A DNA stretch of 64,000 nucleotides from Eutreptiella sp. 'Long Island Sound 2002'. Taxonomy: Eukaryota; Euglenozoa; Euglenophyceae; Eutreptiales; Eutreptiaceae. Shown one piece after another: positions 1 through 11,600 of this stretch (positions are counted from its first letter, which is position 1; the number at the start of each line of letters is the position of its first letter). The notes under the pieces were generated by a model that saw nothing but the letters and a program-made list of their open reading frames with translations, was not told the DNA's origin and did no database searches. A program made the translations under genes and the position numbers. The stretch spans positions 58,809,919-58,873,918 of the forward strand of contig OZ038385.1 of the NCBI GenBank assembly GCA_964036045.1, read 5' to 3'.

Positions 1-1391
1 TGACTGTGCTGGGGTCACCTTAAGAAAGCGGAGGGAGCACACACTGTTTTTGCTTCTCCTATTGCTTATGCTCCGCACTTTTAAGGTGCTCCCTTTTCGC
101 CCCATCAGAGGAACCAACAAATCCCCCACAACCACTAAGGGATTTCTGTATGGTGCCTGCATAAAGACAAAGCGAAAAAGAGCAACGCACACAACTTGAC
201 AAAGCTTCTGTAAACAAGGAAAGAAGATGTGGCAGAAGCTCAACCGACAAAATCCTTGGAGCTATAAGCGCGCAAGGGGGGGGGGGGGGGGCTCCAGAGC
301 CTTAGACCCACCCACCCGGCTGAAGACCCGCGTATCCCCCCACCCCTTCCTACCCCCCCCCCCCACCCTGCCAAGGAAAAATCAGGTTCTCAGCCCCCAC
401 CAAAAATGATTTGAGGAAACTGTTATCAGACAAAATGACGATTGTACGATGGGTATCGGAAAGCTTCACCGATGGGCCCTAATCCAGGAATGGTAGTGGG
501 TCGGCCCAAGCTCAGGTTTTTGTGCGCAGGGGCGTCTCGTCAGTGGCAGGACGATTTTCTCCTGTCTCAAGACACCCCTGATTGGTCCCCCACTGAGACC
601 CTACTTGTGGAGGACTGATCCATTTTCAGGCCCAGGGGTTGGCTGAAAATTTTCAATTTCTGAGTGATCCGCTCATTGCCCAGTTTGTGTTATATTGATG
701 ACGGCTTTTTTCGATTTTGCTCTACCAAGTCAACATGCTGAAGGCAACAGAATCCGTGTTTCAGCCCGTCCTTTCTCTGGGTACCCCGATGGAACCCATT
801 GGGTTGGCCGACAAATCACGTTTTCTGGGCGACCCCTGGGCGACCTGGCCTGGGTTGGGTTGTCATTTGGGGGAGCACTTATGAAATCACAGGGGGCCAT
901 ATGGCACCAACTTGAATGCCCCCTTTTTCCGGCGACGTCAGCCCTTTCAACAGGCCCAATTTGTAGTGTCGAAGGCAAGAGCGGTTTTAAAGGAATGCAT
1001 TTCAGCAATGCTTCTTAAATCAAAACCAGGCGGGCCTGCATAAACCAGAAACACCACATACCCTCCTTTTGGGGCTTATTCGCGCACCATAACCCACCCG
1101 GCATGGATTGCCTGAAATATCGGGTTTTGGGGGGCCAACCCGGATGGAGGTCGGGTGTTGACTATAGAATGCGAGTCGGCCCAATCGGGGAGGAATGTGG
1201 CGTTTCACATCGGTTTTGATCTCAGAACCTCTGATTCGTGATTTCACCTCCAATATGGGGCACCTCCGTTGGGCACGCGAAAATCCAAAGAATGTTTGGG
1301 AGATATTTGTCTCACAAATTGATGAAGTTACAAACGAAAACATTAAAATTTCAATCCCTTGGGTCGCGGTGGTTAGCAAGTAATGCCATAC
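1..1391. other. No recognisable gene; probable 3' intron or flank of eEF1B-gamma
   Basis: Open frames here are short, overlap on both strands and show no domain. The stretch contains a run of 16 G (276-291) and a run of 12 C (353-364). The eEF1B-gamma reading frame stops being conserved near 1392. The missing C-terminal exons should lie to the left on the minus strand, but I could not find them, so this may be a long intron or the gene may be truncated. Confidence 0.4.
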
Positions 1392-3870
1392 TTGTACTCG
1401 GCCCACCAGATGGAGTAACCCTCGGGGTCGAAATTGTTGAACAACATCTCCATCGTGGGTCCAATCTTCTTGTTGTCGGAATACTCCCGCTTGAATGCAT
1501 CCAAAACGAATGTGCTCTTGGGCAACAAATCCATTTCACTCTTGGGCTTGGGTGCCTGCTTGGAGGTATCCTCGTCGTCGTTATCCTTGGGTTTCTCCTT
1601 CTTCTTCTTCTCCTCCTTTGGCTTCTCCTCCTTCTTGGACTTCTCCTCTTTCTTCTTCTCCTCCTTCTTAGGCTTCTCTTCCTTGGCGGGAGCAGCAGCA
1701 GCAGCAGCAGCCGCCGCCGCCGCCGCAGTAGGCTTGGCAGCTTTCTGTGCCACAGTGCACCAGTTGGGGTGCGCCAGCTTCTGAATCGCAGAAAACTTCT
1801 CCTGCATGCACACGGTCTCGAACCACCTGAAATGGCGCAATTGCATGCTTTTCCTTGACAACGCTGCAAGGAATCAGGGAAACCTGGGGCGCAGAGCATG
1901 GCCATTTTGCAAACATGCAACCACATGCAAAGCAACGCAACCCTCTCAAACCTGTTCACAGCCGCAAAAAGGTTCCGCATGCGGGGCTCCCAAACTCGTG
2001 AATACAAGGGCACCAAAGTGCTGGCGCAGACGACGTCCGCCAGGGACAGCCTCTCGCCCACCAACCAGGTGTTCATCTGCAAGTAGCGGTCAAGGGCCTC
2101 AAAAGCCTTCTTGATGTTGGCGACAGCCTGGATGACAAGCAACGAAATCAGGTTTCATTCATGGACGGGACGAATTGTAGGACCCGTGCTCCGCCACCAA
2201 CTGCACTGCGGTGGAGTGTATGTTGGCGTTGTGCAGATTGGCGTGTCGGTTCGCCTTCGTTCGCAGTTTCCTTACGTGCCCCGCAAGTTATCAAAATTTC
2301 CGAACGTGGGAACCCGAGAACTCACAAAATCCGTTGTCTGCTGGGGACAACACAAATGCACCTCGCCCCATCCATAGAGCAAAGTTTGACACCAAGCGTT
2401 GTGGAAGCAAGGCGTTTTATGCGCAAGCAACCTTGCAACCTTGCAAGCAACATGCGAGCAGAACCCAAAGCAACTCAACAAATACCTGCTGGTGAATGAT
2501 GTCATTGTATGGAATGTAACCCAAAATGGGGCCAATCCATGCCATCACGGAAGGCTCAATCTCGTTGGCGCAAAAATCCAGCCACTGGTCCACCTAGAGA
2601 GATGTGCCGTACAGGCGAGATGCATGACCCATCCAGTGGCACAACGAAGGGGCACGCAGTTGGCCAGAAAAAAAAAGAGGTTCGTTGCCTCATGCAATCG
2701 GGTGGGGAAAATGGCCTGTTGTGGTAATTATCAACAGAACACTTCGGAAGTCGTTTCCCAAAGGACAAATACCACACAGGAACGGGCTCATACAACCTTG
2801 AGAAAGCGTGCCTGACACCGTGAGGGGATGTCGTTTTTTGTGTATCGCCATACCTTGCAAGGCGCATGGCAACCTATAAACCCGTCGTCAGCAGCTGCAC
2901 CAATCTGCGGCTAGCCGGGATGGCCCCCCCATCCCCGGCTGGGCAGGTGGGTGGGTGGCGCACACCAAAAATATGCACAAACGGATGGCCATGTTGCGCC
3001 GTCCTGACCCTTCCCAGTGTTGTTCGGGGGGGGGGGGGGGGGTCGTAATAATTTATCGGAAGTCATCTTGCTCCAGTTGCATCCCACCCAGCTCATCCTA
3101 CCAAGCCCTTCCTAAGCGTTTTGAGACCCCTTGCTACCGACTTGTCGTGCCGGCCAGCTCATCGTGGCACGTGGCGCCCCCTTTCTCCCCCCACACTAAG
3201 GCGGACGGCCCCATGCACGCTGTTTGCAAACAACCTGCGCGGCCTCCAAAGGGGTTTTGCCCATCAAGGTCTTCTTGGCATCAGCGTTTGCCAGGTACTT
3301 GGCAATGGCATTGCTCTCGAACAAGAAGCCCTCAGGGGTCTCTAGAACTGGAACCTTGCCAAGCGGGTTCTTCTGCAGGAATGATGCCTACAACAATAGC
3401 AAACAACGGTGGGTTCCGCAACGAAAGATCGTCTCGTGGAGCTTACCGAGGCAAGGAGGTGACCCCATTCAATGCGAAAGCCGGCGATGCTGTCCATGCT
3501 CGGGTTGGCGGTTGGCATTGTCAAGCACCGCCAACGCCCACAAATATCTGTTGAACACCGCAATGCTCCTCGCCAAACGCGATCGAGCAAAAACAGTGGC
3601 CCAAGCGCCAACCTCTTTCTATTTACTTTCAGTGCAACATTCCTTTCCACAAGCGCTGTGAGGTAATTTTCGTTGTCAAGCACCAATGCCGACGACACTA
3701 CATTGCAGCCAACTAGCCGAGAAGAGCCAGTTTGAAAATCTTACCTTCTTGTTGTCTATTCCCATCTTGAAGTCAGCCACAAGCTCCACCTTTTGGTCCG
3801 CATAAGCAGCCGCGATCAAGATCTTCTTGATACGATGGTTGTCTTCGTTGGCATACAACTTCAACGCCAT
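1373..3870 (-). CDS. Elongation factor 1B gamma subunit (eEF1B-gamma), five exons, C-terminus missing
   Basis: Scaffold subunit of the guanine-nucleotide exchange complex that recycles eEF1A during cytosolic translation. Exons on the minus strand: 3745-3870, 3235-3372, 2486-2593, 1952-2127, and 1826 down to about 1392. Every junction is GT-AG and phases match. The first three exons encode exactly 42, 46 and 36 codons. The product starts [16 protein letters not shown] and has a glutathione-S-transferase-like N-domain (exons 1-2, with [14 protein letters not shown]), a GST C-domain (exons 3-4, with [12 protein letters not shown]), then an Ala-rich and Lys/Glu-rich linker. It enters the eEF1-gamma C-terminal domain ([22 protein letters not shown]). 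That domain breaks off at a likely donor at 1391, and the last ~100 residues are not in the window. The introns lack the palindromic motifs that fill nearby transposon introns. Identity is secure; the 3' end is not. Confidence 0.9.
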
Positions 3871-4017
3871 GGTGGCACTGCAAAATGGTACGGCCAGGCG
3901 TACACAATGCAAAAGCAAGCAAGCACACTCTCCACAATTCATTCATTCATTCATTCCATGGCGGCTTCTCCTCCGCCTGGGCAAGTCCGCATGTATTCAA
4001 ATTCGTAAAGACTGTAA

Positions 4018-4082
4018 ATTGTTCCGGAACAGCACCAGCTCATGTTCCGGACCGCTCTGGAACGGTCCAGAACGGTCTATAG
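4018..4082. repeat. Motif family I: GTTCCGGAAC / GGAACGGTCC inverted repeats
   Basis: Within about 65 bp, GTTCCGGAAC-type and CTGGAACGGTCCAGAACGG-type half-sites recur in both orientations. The style matches the palindromic motif clusters found in the transposon introns further right. It lies about 150 bp upstream of the eEF1B-gamma start codon. It could be a degraded element arm or a regulatory cluster. Confidence 0.45.
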
Positions 4083-4571
4083 CAATTGACCCCCCCCCCC
4101 CTTGTGGAACGGTTCTGGAATGGGTTTGAGCCAAACCCACCCACCCCCAGGTTCTGTGCGTAACCTCCTATGTGGGATCCGGGTTGCAACGACAAAAATT
4201 CGGTTACATGGGATGCAGTGACATGCAGTCTGGATCCATGCAAGGCTCGATGGATTTTGGGGGTTCTTGTAGGAGGATGCGCAAACAAGTAGCTTAGCCA
4301 ATCAGGCGTGCACAGCAGGCACCAAGGGCAGAGTCATCAGTTGTACAAGAGACTTTGCATGAAGGCACATGCGTCGTGTTCAAGCTGTTCATTTCACCCA
4401 TGGTACACCATGGTACTCATGGGGTCACATTCATGACACTTTCACCCATTGCATGCACACCTCGACTTTTTTCTGCCCTGGTCAGCAGATTGCTTTGCCT
4501 GACACGTTCTTCGTGTTTGACCTATACTTGGGTGTATTGGCTGTACCGCCTGTTTGTGGCTGTCTGGAAAC

Positions 4572-4680
4572 TATGTTATATCCGTGGCATAGGCCCGAGG
4601 ATATCCGCAGATATACGTGGTATATGACCCGGGATATCGCAGCGGTGATATCACGGGTCATATCCTTTGGCTACAGGTAC
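4572..4680. repeat. Motif family F: ATATCCGTGGTATATGCCACGGATAT cluster
   Basis: Degenerate copies of a palindrome built from GATATCCG and CGTGGTATATGACC halves occupy about 100 bp. They are bounded by a GT (after GGAAACTAT) and a TACAG, so the block has the form of a short intron. The flank TGTGGCTGTCTGGAAACTATG is shared with the related block at 28.4-28.65 kb, where the same motif recurs. I infer two remnants of one mobile family. Confidence 0.5.
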
Positions 4681-4756
4681 GCATTTCATAAAGTCCGGTC
4701 TTCCGGTCTGCCCGGTGTTCCCGTTTCGCGCAGTTTATTCTAGCAAAACTTCTACT

Positions 4757-5095
4757 TTACGCCGGTTTACGCACCCTCTCCTTGGGGGTCTTTGCCTTGG
4801 CACCCTTCTGAATCACCCAACTCCCCACAACCGTCTCGGCCTCAAACACCACATCCCCTTTGTTCTGTTGCCTCTTGACGTTTCCATTTTTGTCTTCCGT
4901 GTATTCTTTGGTGTTTGTGAGGGCCACCTTCCCTTTTTCCACCTTGGACACCAACCCACTGAAACGGGCTCCGTGTGAGCCTTTCTTCAAGAAAACTACC
5001 CATTGCCCTTTCTCAATGTTCTTGAAGGCCTGGGGGACCACCTTATCATCCTTGGCGGCATGGGAGAGGGCTTGACCGGGACCTTCCACAGGCAT
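4757..5095 (-). CDS. Small basic protein of unknown function (possible terminal exon)
   Basis: A 112-residue frame starts MPVEGPGQALSHAAKDDK and ends KTPKERVRKPA at TAA. Alternating hydrophobic and charged segments (GQWVVFLKKG, FSGLVSKVEKG, KGDVVFEAETVVGSWVIQ) suggest a small beta-barrel, SH3/KOW-like fold, but I do not recognise a family. The reading frame stays open upstream to a TTTAG acceptor near 5116. The DNA beyond that is full of GACCGGTC palindromes (family G), so this could be the last exon of a gene in a motif-G element rather than a host gene. Confidence 0.5.
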   Translation of the reverse strand: MPVEGPGQALSHAAKDDKVVPQAFKNIEKGQWVVFLKKGSHGARFSGLVSKVEKGKVALTNTKEYTEDKNGNVKRQQNKGDVVFEAETVVGSWVIQKGAKAKTPKERVRKPA

Positions 5096-5162
5096 GGCAA
5101 GGAAGAAACTAAAGCAACAAGGTGGAAAAACATGTTGAACATTAGAAAAAAGCACAAACTGC

Positions 5163-5485
5163 ACAAACTGCACGAACCGGTCGGACCGGGCCGTTCATTT
5201 CAGTTTAGATGAAGACCGGTCCAGACCGGTCTGGACCGGTCTGCGTACCAACTGCGTGAAATCTCCTAAACGGAATGTGCTACACGGCAAAGCCTATTAA
5301 ACTATCATGGTGGCCTAAAGTCCTTTGGGGAGCATGCATACACAAGCATGGCAAAGCAAGGAGAGTGCAAAACACCTGCACCACCATAAACTGCATTGTA
5401 ACGACCAAGTAGTTGGACCGCTCGGTTCATACTAGTTGATACGGAGACCGGTCTGGACCGGTGCAGACCGGTCTCTGGAAAAACT
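5163..5485. repeat. Motif family G: GACCGGTC palindromes
   Basis: Clusters at about 5175-5245 and 5438-5480 contain repeated CCAGACCGGTCTGGACCGGTC. The same motif returns at 13.90-13.96 kb and around 14.1 kb, on the other side of the retroelement and element H. The two parts may be one element split by those insertions. Confidence 0.55.
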
Positions 5486-5497
5486 GCATAAGGGGGG

Positions 5498-6578
5498 AGC
5501 AACTACTCCTGTCTTGTATGTTCGTAAACCCAGTGACCTCTTCAGTGGCAAGCAGAGCACAAAACGCCTTTGGCCATAGGATACATCACAACTGTAGCGG
5601 AAAGGAAGCAAACTGTGCGAGGTATCAACTTTCAGTACACTGGGGTCCATGCACATGATGCCATGCTCCACTTGGTAGTGGGCTGGGATGGTTGTACATG
5701 GTCAAACAACAAAATCAGACTACAGACTGTGACGTCACACATAGTGTTTCGTCCCATACCTGTCCTTGCATGCAAGCACACAATTCGGCAAAAGCCAGCT
5801 GGTCTATGTACACGGTGACAGTCCCCATTTCCTGAGGCACTTGTGTAAGAGGGGTGTCCACCATGTGTTGGGGTAACCTTTGGCAGCAAGGTCCCCAGTG
5901 ATTAGTTTGACATTTTTCTGTGCGTCCACTCTGGTATCACGATAGTAACCGGAATTTTTAGCCAACGTCGGGACGAGTGACTTCAGGGTATTTTTCGCTT
6001 TAGGGGCGTGGGCATCTGGATAACGCATCAGGAATTGGTGTGGGGCAGTGTGTTTCCGGCTTTTATCCGCGAGGCACAGGCGTATACTTGGAGGGTAGGC
6101 CGCAGGATCCTGTGGATTCACGGTCATGTCCCCCTGCAGTGTAATCCAGTGTTCGCCCCCCCCTCCCACTGGAGGTCGAGGTTGTACATTCCTTCAAAGG
6201 TAGCCTGGAGTAATTCCTTCGAGGTGTCTGCAAACATGACACCATTAATGTTGTCACGAAAGCGGCCAGGTGTGGCAGGCAGGTGACAGGGATGTGTACC
6301 ACCTGGTGCTGCAGGCGCAAATGGCAGGTACAGGGGGAAGTGGAGATGTTCACTGAGCATGCATTTGGCACTTGCCAGTTGGGACGAGCATGGCCCACCA
6401 ATCGCCAGCCCTCGTGTTTGCCTCAGTACCCAATTTGAAAATACAAATGCATCGTTGCAGAAAATATCGAAGTACACGTAGCGGAGCACCTGGTTGATAT
6501 CTATATTATGGTACAGCTCTGGGCTACCAGACCCTATTCTATCCAATTTTCTGTCAATGCGGTTTACTGCAAACCTGA
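5498..6578 (-). repeat. Direct repeat of the retroelement 3' end (left copy)
   Basis: Nearly identical to 11,601-12,680. The differences I see are few: single substitutions, and a T missing after the C8 run at about 6162 that shifts the RT frame in this copy but not in the other. It covers the end of the RT and the 3' untranslated region, so it is a repeated element end rather than an LTR. Confidence 0.85.
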
Positions 6579-9500
6579 GCAGACCCCTCCGTGGTCGTCC
6601 CCTGGGGCCAGGAGCCCGTGCAACCAGGTTAGAAATTTCAGAAATTGACTCCCATACATTCTGGCGATCCAGAGATGGAAACATCGCCTGGATATCCAGC
6701 TCGAAAAGCGCAATGGGCCTGGTCAGTGTTCTTGCATGCCAGCTGTCATGGAGCTGTCGGTTCCACTGTCGCACTGTGGCGAGCAGGTCTTTGCAGTGTG
6801 GCATTTCCAGCGTATTTAGCACCCGGGCGCCCTCAGTTATCAGCATTTGCAGGCACCTGCTGATGTGACGGCCCCGTGCGCGCAGCGGGTGGCGGTAGTG
6901 GGAAAAAACAAGTCGTGATTTCCACTCTATGGGGCGGATAGGCGACAGAAGTCGTGGGGCAGTACCCCAGTGGGCAGGGAGGCGGCGGGGGTTATGTATA
7001 ATGCGGTGAATAAGCCGCTGTAGGCGCCAGTGGATGCCATCCCGGGGTTCAAACCTGGTGGCACGTATGACATTGCGGGCAGTCCAGGTCAGCATGTATG
7101 TGTTGGCCACGCAGAGTGACCAAAATGCTCTTGTGTCTTGGAGAAATGGCCATATGGTCGCCTTCCATAAGTGACCCGGCAGCACATCTATGCAAAACTG
7201 TTGTGGTGGCACACGCCAGTTTTTCAGCTCGTCCAGTTTATTTTTGGGCACATCTCGTACGGTGGGTGGGCCCTTCTTTGCTCCCGTAGTCCAGAATTTT
7301 TCAACACCATGCAGGGCCGCTTGGTTGCGTATGTGGTTCATGGCCCAATCGCGCGCATCTCGCGTGGACGGTGCAATGTGCAGCACTTCGAATTGCTGTT
7401 GGTCGTGCAGGTCGGCCAGGTTGCGTTGTAGCATTCCCACACGGCACACCGCGGCTAGTTTTCCCATATTTTTATCGCAACCTTCGAACACCCATTGGGG
7501 CGCCCACTTCTCACGGGTTGCTCTGACACATTGTTCCCAGGCGTACCAGGGTGCCATGATATGCTGTGTCCGCCAACACTGGCGGGCACAGGATAGGAGG
7601 GAGGAGTAGAATTGTGATGCTTTCGCATCTGCAATACGCTCAGGGAGTAAGCGTGTGAGGACATCCCTGGCTGATTTCACAACTGATCTACGTACAGATT
7701 GCCAGGTTGGACACACGTCGTTGTTGCCATGTTGTAACAGTACTTTGGAATCTGTGCCAAACACCTGTCTGAGTAGTTTGGGGTGGCGCAGAAACAGGTG
7801 TCCCTGCACCAGCGGGACATTAAGCCTTTTTGCAAGCAGCGAGCATTGGCAAGGCGCTGCGGCAGCCTGTCGCATTGCGTCCACTGTATCATACTTGATG
7901 TCATCCTGTAGCAGTTGGCTGACTGTAGGGTTTCGTGTGGAAACAAGGCGTGTGCTTTGCACCAGGTAGTCTCTATAATGCAGGGGGATAGGCAGGGAGC
8001 GCAGGAAGTCTTTGAAAAGATGCAGGAAGGGGAAAGTGTGTGTATCGGACATTGCAGGCATACACAGTGGCACATGGTTCGGCAGTGAGAGGCCAGCGAT
8101 GAGTTTCACCCTGTGTGCTACTTTTTGGTAACAGCGGTTGCGTATCGGTGCCTGGAAGTGCTTTTTTGCCCATGTCAGGATCTTGAGCTGGACGTGGATG
8201 GGCACATTACATTTCAGTTTTTCAGTGATGTGGTGTGTCATCCTTGCAAGTTGTGCTTTGGTGTACTTGGGCATTACCATGCGCCCGTTGAGCAAGAGTT
8301 TCCATCGTCGGTCAGTCGGGTATACACCTCGTACGTTGAGCGTGTGTCCCATCTTGCGAATCCAGAATAACTCTCGGGCATCAGCTGTGTTTTTGGGGCA
8401 CACTTCTAATATGACAACACCGAAATTTTCTGGGCCTATTTTGAACATGGTGGGGTAGAGCAGTCCCATTCCTCTAACACCCCGTCGACCGTAAAGGGTG
8501 TGCCAGGATTTGGCTGCGCGTATGTGTTGCATAAAACGTACAATGGCACGCTTAAGTTGGCCGATGCCACCTGTTTGGCCAATATATACTCTTTGTGTTT
8601 TCACTGACCAAATTGCATAAATCCATGTGCCCTCCGTGTCAAGGGGTAGGAAGGGTTTTTTGCAGAAAGCATAAAGGCGGCGTAACCATCTACAAGGGGC
8701 AATTGCCAGGAGCTGGTTCATGGCATTCAAGTGTGTCACCCACCTGTGTTGTGGCCACCTGTGTGCGTTCCGTGCATCAGTGGTCAATGCCTGCCATCTA
8801 TCCCAGAAGTCACGTCCGAGCTGTGCTTTGTTGGAGGGGAGGCACATTTGCTGTGGGGGCGGCATGTACATACCCTGGATGCATCGTGCTTGCATGCCGA
8901 CGTGCGAGGTGATGTCATTCATAGTGACCATTGTGTCTGGTTGTCCAGTTACCCAGAACGCAGTCAATGGCATGGCCGCTGCCTGTGTGTGTTTGGTACC
9001 ATGGTCACGGAGGAAGGGGAGTGTGTTCACAGATCCTGTGAAGATTGCACAGCATTTTGTGGGGTATATGCCACACCAGGTGTCCAGTGTGATGTGGAAG
9101 TGGTGTGTTTGTGGGCACAGTACAATTACACTGGTGTGTGTCTGCGGTTTGCGCATGCGGGTGTGCAGTGCTTCATGTAACGGAGCTCCTGCGTCCGGCT
9201 GGATGAGCCACAGGCACCTGCAGGTCTCTGGTGACTGGAAAATCCATTTTGGGTCGTGGACACAACCCATCAGTTTTTCAGCCGGTACAGTGGAAGCCAC
9301 ACGTCGTGCTGCTGTGTGCCCAGGTGCAATGCCTATCACTGAGTCCAGGCAGAAGGTCGCGCGCCACAGGTGTTCCCAGGGCCTTGGGATGGTCCATTGG
9401 CTTCCCTGCATGTACGTGGTCGTGTCGTGATACTGGGTGTGTATCGTGTGCAGGATGGCCGTAAAGTCGTGTGCGTCGAGGGACGCCACTTGGCGCCAGT

Positions 9501-9993
9501 TCTCTATGGACTCCAGCTCCGTATAGCGCAGCCACATTTGTTGCAGAGTCGGGGACAGGCGCATATGTTGTTGCAGGAGCTGCAACATTTTTCTGCACGG
9601 GTGTAGCACGTGTAACGGGGCGCTGGTGTCGAAGGAGGAGATGTCTATGGGGGTGGAGCCATACATAGATCGGTTGAGGACAGCTCTGTGACGCCGGACC
9701 GTGTTTTGCACTCTCTGCAGCCATTGTCGTTCAGTGACGTCCCGTTCCGTCATGCATCGCCTCAGTCTGGCAAGCGCTTGTGCATCATTTGCAGGTTGCT
9801 GTGGTATCGGCAGCGCCGGGATGAGCGGGGGTTCCAGTGGCTGTGAGAACGCATAGTCAGTCCAATGTACGGAGGTTTTCGACCGGCATATGAAAGTATG
9901 ATAGGCCCGCAAGTAGAAGGGTGAAGGTCGCTCCGAGGCTGGAGCCATCAGGAAGCGTATGTATTGGGCTCGGCATGCGTCAATGTCCACCAT
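5804..9993 (-). CDS. ORF2: GIY-YIG endonuclease plus reverse transcriptase (one frameshift)
   Basis: About 1,400 residues if the frameshift is ignored. Residues ~1-450 are unassigned. A GIY-YIG domain lies at ~455-550 (WIYAIWSVKTQRVYIGQTGG, later RELFWIRKMGHTLNVRG). RT fingers follow at ~1010-1050 (IEWKSRLVFSHYRHPLRARG), motif A at ~1095 (FELDIQAMFPSLD), motif B at ~1200 (RQTRGLAIGGPCSSQLA), and motif C at 6250-6273 reading RFRDNING. Most RTs have two aspartates at motif C; here the second is Asn. The frame breaks at a C8 run (~6155-6162), where one T is absent compared with the copy at 12.26 kb. It then continues to a TAG at 5804. The GIY-YIG domain would nick target DNA and the RT would prime from the nick. 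The start at 9993 follows ORF1's stop by 23 bp. Confidence 0.8.
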
Positions 9994-10016
9994 TGGTACA
10001 GGATTTGGGTGGTCTT

Positions 10017-11459
10017 CTAGTTCCCGGTACGGGGTCGCTTGCCCGCCATTCTAGAGGCCAGCGCTGCCGTAGATGCTTCCTCATCCTCATACCAACAGGA
10101 TTTTTCTACAAGGATAGGTGGTGTTTTCGGGGAGAAATCGACCAGTTTGCCCCACCATTTGTGGGTGTCAATAGCAGACAGAAGGATGACTCGGTAGGCA
10201 GTCCACTCAGTACCTTCATTCACATTTGTGCGCGGCGGCACGTGAATGTATCCGCTTTTCATCGGGCGTGTCCCTGGTGAGGCCTGCATCCTTTTTCTGG
10301 AGTCCCGGGTCTCCATCGGTGTACTGGTCGCATCCGACATGGATAGTCGTCGTGACGGATCCGGTGACTGGGGGGTTTCAGGGACGAGGTCCGGTCCCTT
10401 CGCTTCATCTGTGTGCGCCTGCGGTCGTTGTGCCAGCGGTGTAGGCGTTGGATTGGGACAAGGGTTGTCCCCTTGCCCGAGCGCTGGTGCTGGCGTTTCA
10501 TCCACATCATCCCACGGTGTCAGTGAGTCGTCTTCATCTCCTTCGTCATCGCTGACAAACGTCTTGTCTTTGTCCATTTCGGAGGCAATGAATTTCAGGA
10601 TGTCTCGATCTTGTTTGCGGTTTTTGTGTAGCGTGGTCAGGGAGGCGTCCATTTTATCCATACGTTTCGTCATGAGGGTGTTCTGGTCTTTGAGTTCAGC
10701 AACGTCGGCTTTGACATTGTGCATGTCATTCTCCAGCTTGTCCATTTGGCCTTTTTCATTTTCGGTCATCCCCTGTCCGATGGTTTCTGCAGCAGGTGGT
10801 TCTTTATATTCAGGTAGCCGTCCGCAGCTCTGGATTTGTAGGTCAGGCAGTTTTCGCCGGATTCTGGTACTCAGCGCCTGCATTTCCGCTTCTGATTGGA
10901 GTCCCCCTACAGTGCACTCTCGGAGGTGGCTCTGTGGCCATTCCGGCATCCATTCATCGTCTTCAATGAGGTCCAGGAGCGTGTTGATTTCTTTCTCTCC
11001 AATGTCATTGCGCGTACCTGATTTTATGCGGATCATCCATCGTCCTGCTTTCTGTTTTGCATCCATTGCTTTGGCTTCAGCTGCCCGGTCTGACTTCGTT
11101 GGCTTCGGGTTTTCATTACGGTAGACATCCCATTTGTCCAGCACATCATTGATGTCAAAGTCGGGGTCGCCGCGGCGTGGACATTCTCATACAAAGTGAG
11201 GTCCTTCACAGAAAAAGCATTTGGCTGTTTTTCGCGTGCGTACGTACGTGGGGCACTCGTATACTCTGTGACCGAGTTCTCCGCATCCAAAGCATTTCAT
11301 ACCACGCTGCCGTTCACCTTTTCCCGATGTGCTCTGGGCGCTGCGTTGTTTGCCTTTGCATTGCTGGGTGCTGTGTCCGCACCATTCGTGTTCAGGATTT
11401 GAGCACCATTTTGCCCCTGGATAGGGTGCCTTACCACGGGGTTTTTCGTCGTCAGACAT
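10017..11459 (-). CDS. ORF1: gag-like protein with CCHC knuckle and coiled coil (frameshifted)
   Basis: The N-terminal part (11,459-11,187) starts MSDDEKPRGKAPYPGAKW and contains CFGCGELGHRVYEC, a CX2CX4HX4C zinc knuckle, followed by a second CxxC. The frame then shifts near 11,165-11,190 into a ~380-residue part ending at TAG 10,017. That part has a heptad-rich coiled coil (KLENDMHNVKADVAELKDQN) and an acidic stretch (DDEGDEDDSLTPWDD). An RNA-binding, multimerising role as a nucleocapsid-like partner of ORF2 is inferred from this domain pair. A gag-like ORF1 is not a universal feature of Penelope-like elements. The frameshift could be decay or programmed; I see no slippery signal. Confidence 0.65.
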
Positions 11460-11600
11460 AGTCGGATTTGTCGTCCGGGGAGATATTGATCAGCCGGTTT
11501 GATCGCTTCGCGACATACTGTTCTTGCTCTAGGAGATGTCGAGAGTACTCTTGTCGGCGTCAGTGTAAACCGAAGTCTACTGCACTAGCACTCCGATTTC

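Larger units (their letters stand above)
3871..4756. other. Upstream region of eEF1B-gamma with motif remnants I and F
   Basis: This divides the eEF1B-gamma start (3870) from the next minus-strand gene. It holds short inverted repeats (separate entries), a tandem of ATTC near 3937-3957, a run of 12 C (4090-4101) and no convincing coding frame. The eEF1B-gamma promoter must lie in its left part, but I see no canonical element. Confidence 0.4.
5498..11600 (-). mobile_element. Penelope-like retroelement with N-terminal GIY-YIG, near full length
   Basis: Minus-strand element with an ORF1 carrying a zinc knuckle and coiled coil (11,459-10,017), then 23 bp later an ORF2 (9993 to 5804) with a GIY-YIG nuclease domain before the reverse transcriptase. 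GIY-YIG preceding RT is the permuted domain order described for Chlamys/Naiad-type Penelope-like elements. The last 1.08 kb (5498-6578) is repeated just upstream of the 5' end (11,601-12,680). This is the tandem arrangement with a truncated partner that is typical of Penelope-like elements ('pseudo-LTR'). ORF1 and ORF2 each carry a frameshift, so this copy looks inactive. Confidence 0.75.

Noticed and set aside
5498-6000. Hammerhead ribozyme in the retroelement repeat, as in some Penelope-like elements
   Set aside because: I found no CUGAUGA...GAAA core in suitable spacing on either strand in the parts I scanned; a covariance search would settle it.
8720-9430. Plus-strand frames over the retroelement ORF2
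   Set aside because: They overlap a 1,289-codon minus-strand frame with recognisable domains and have none themselves.
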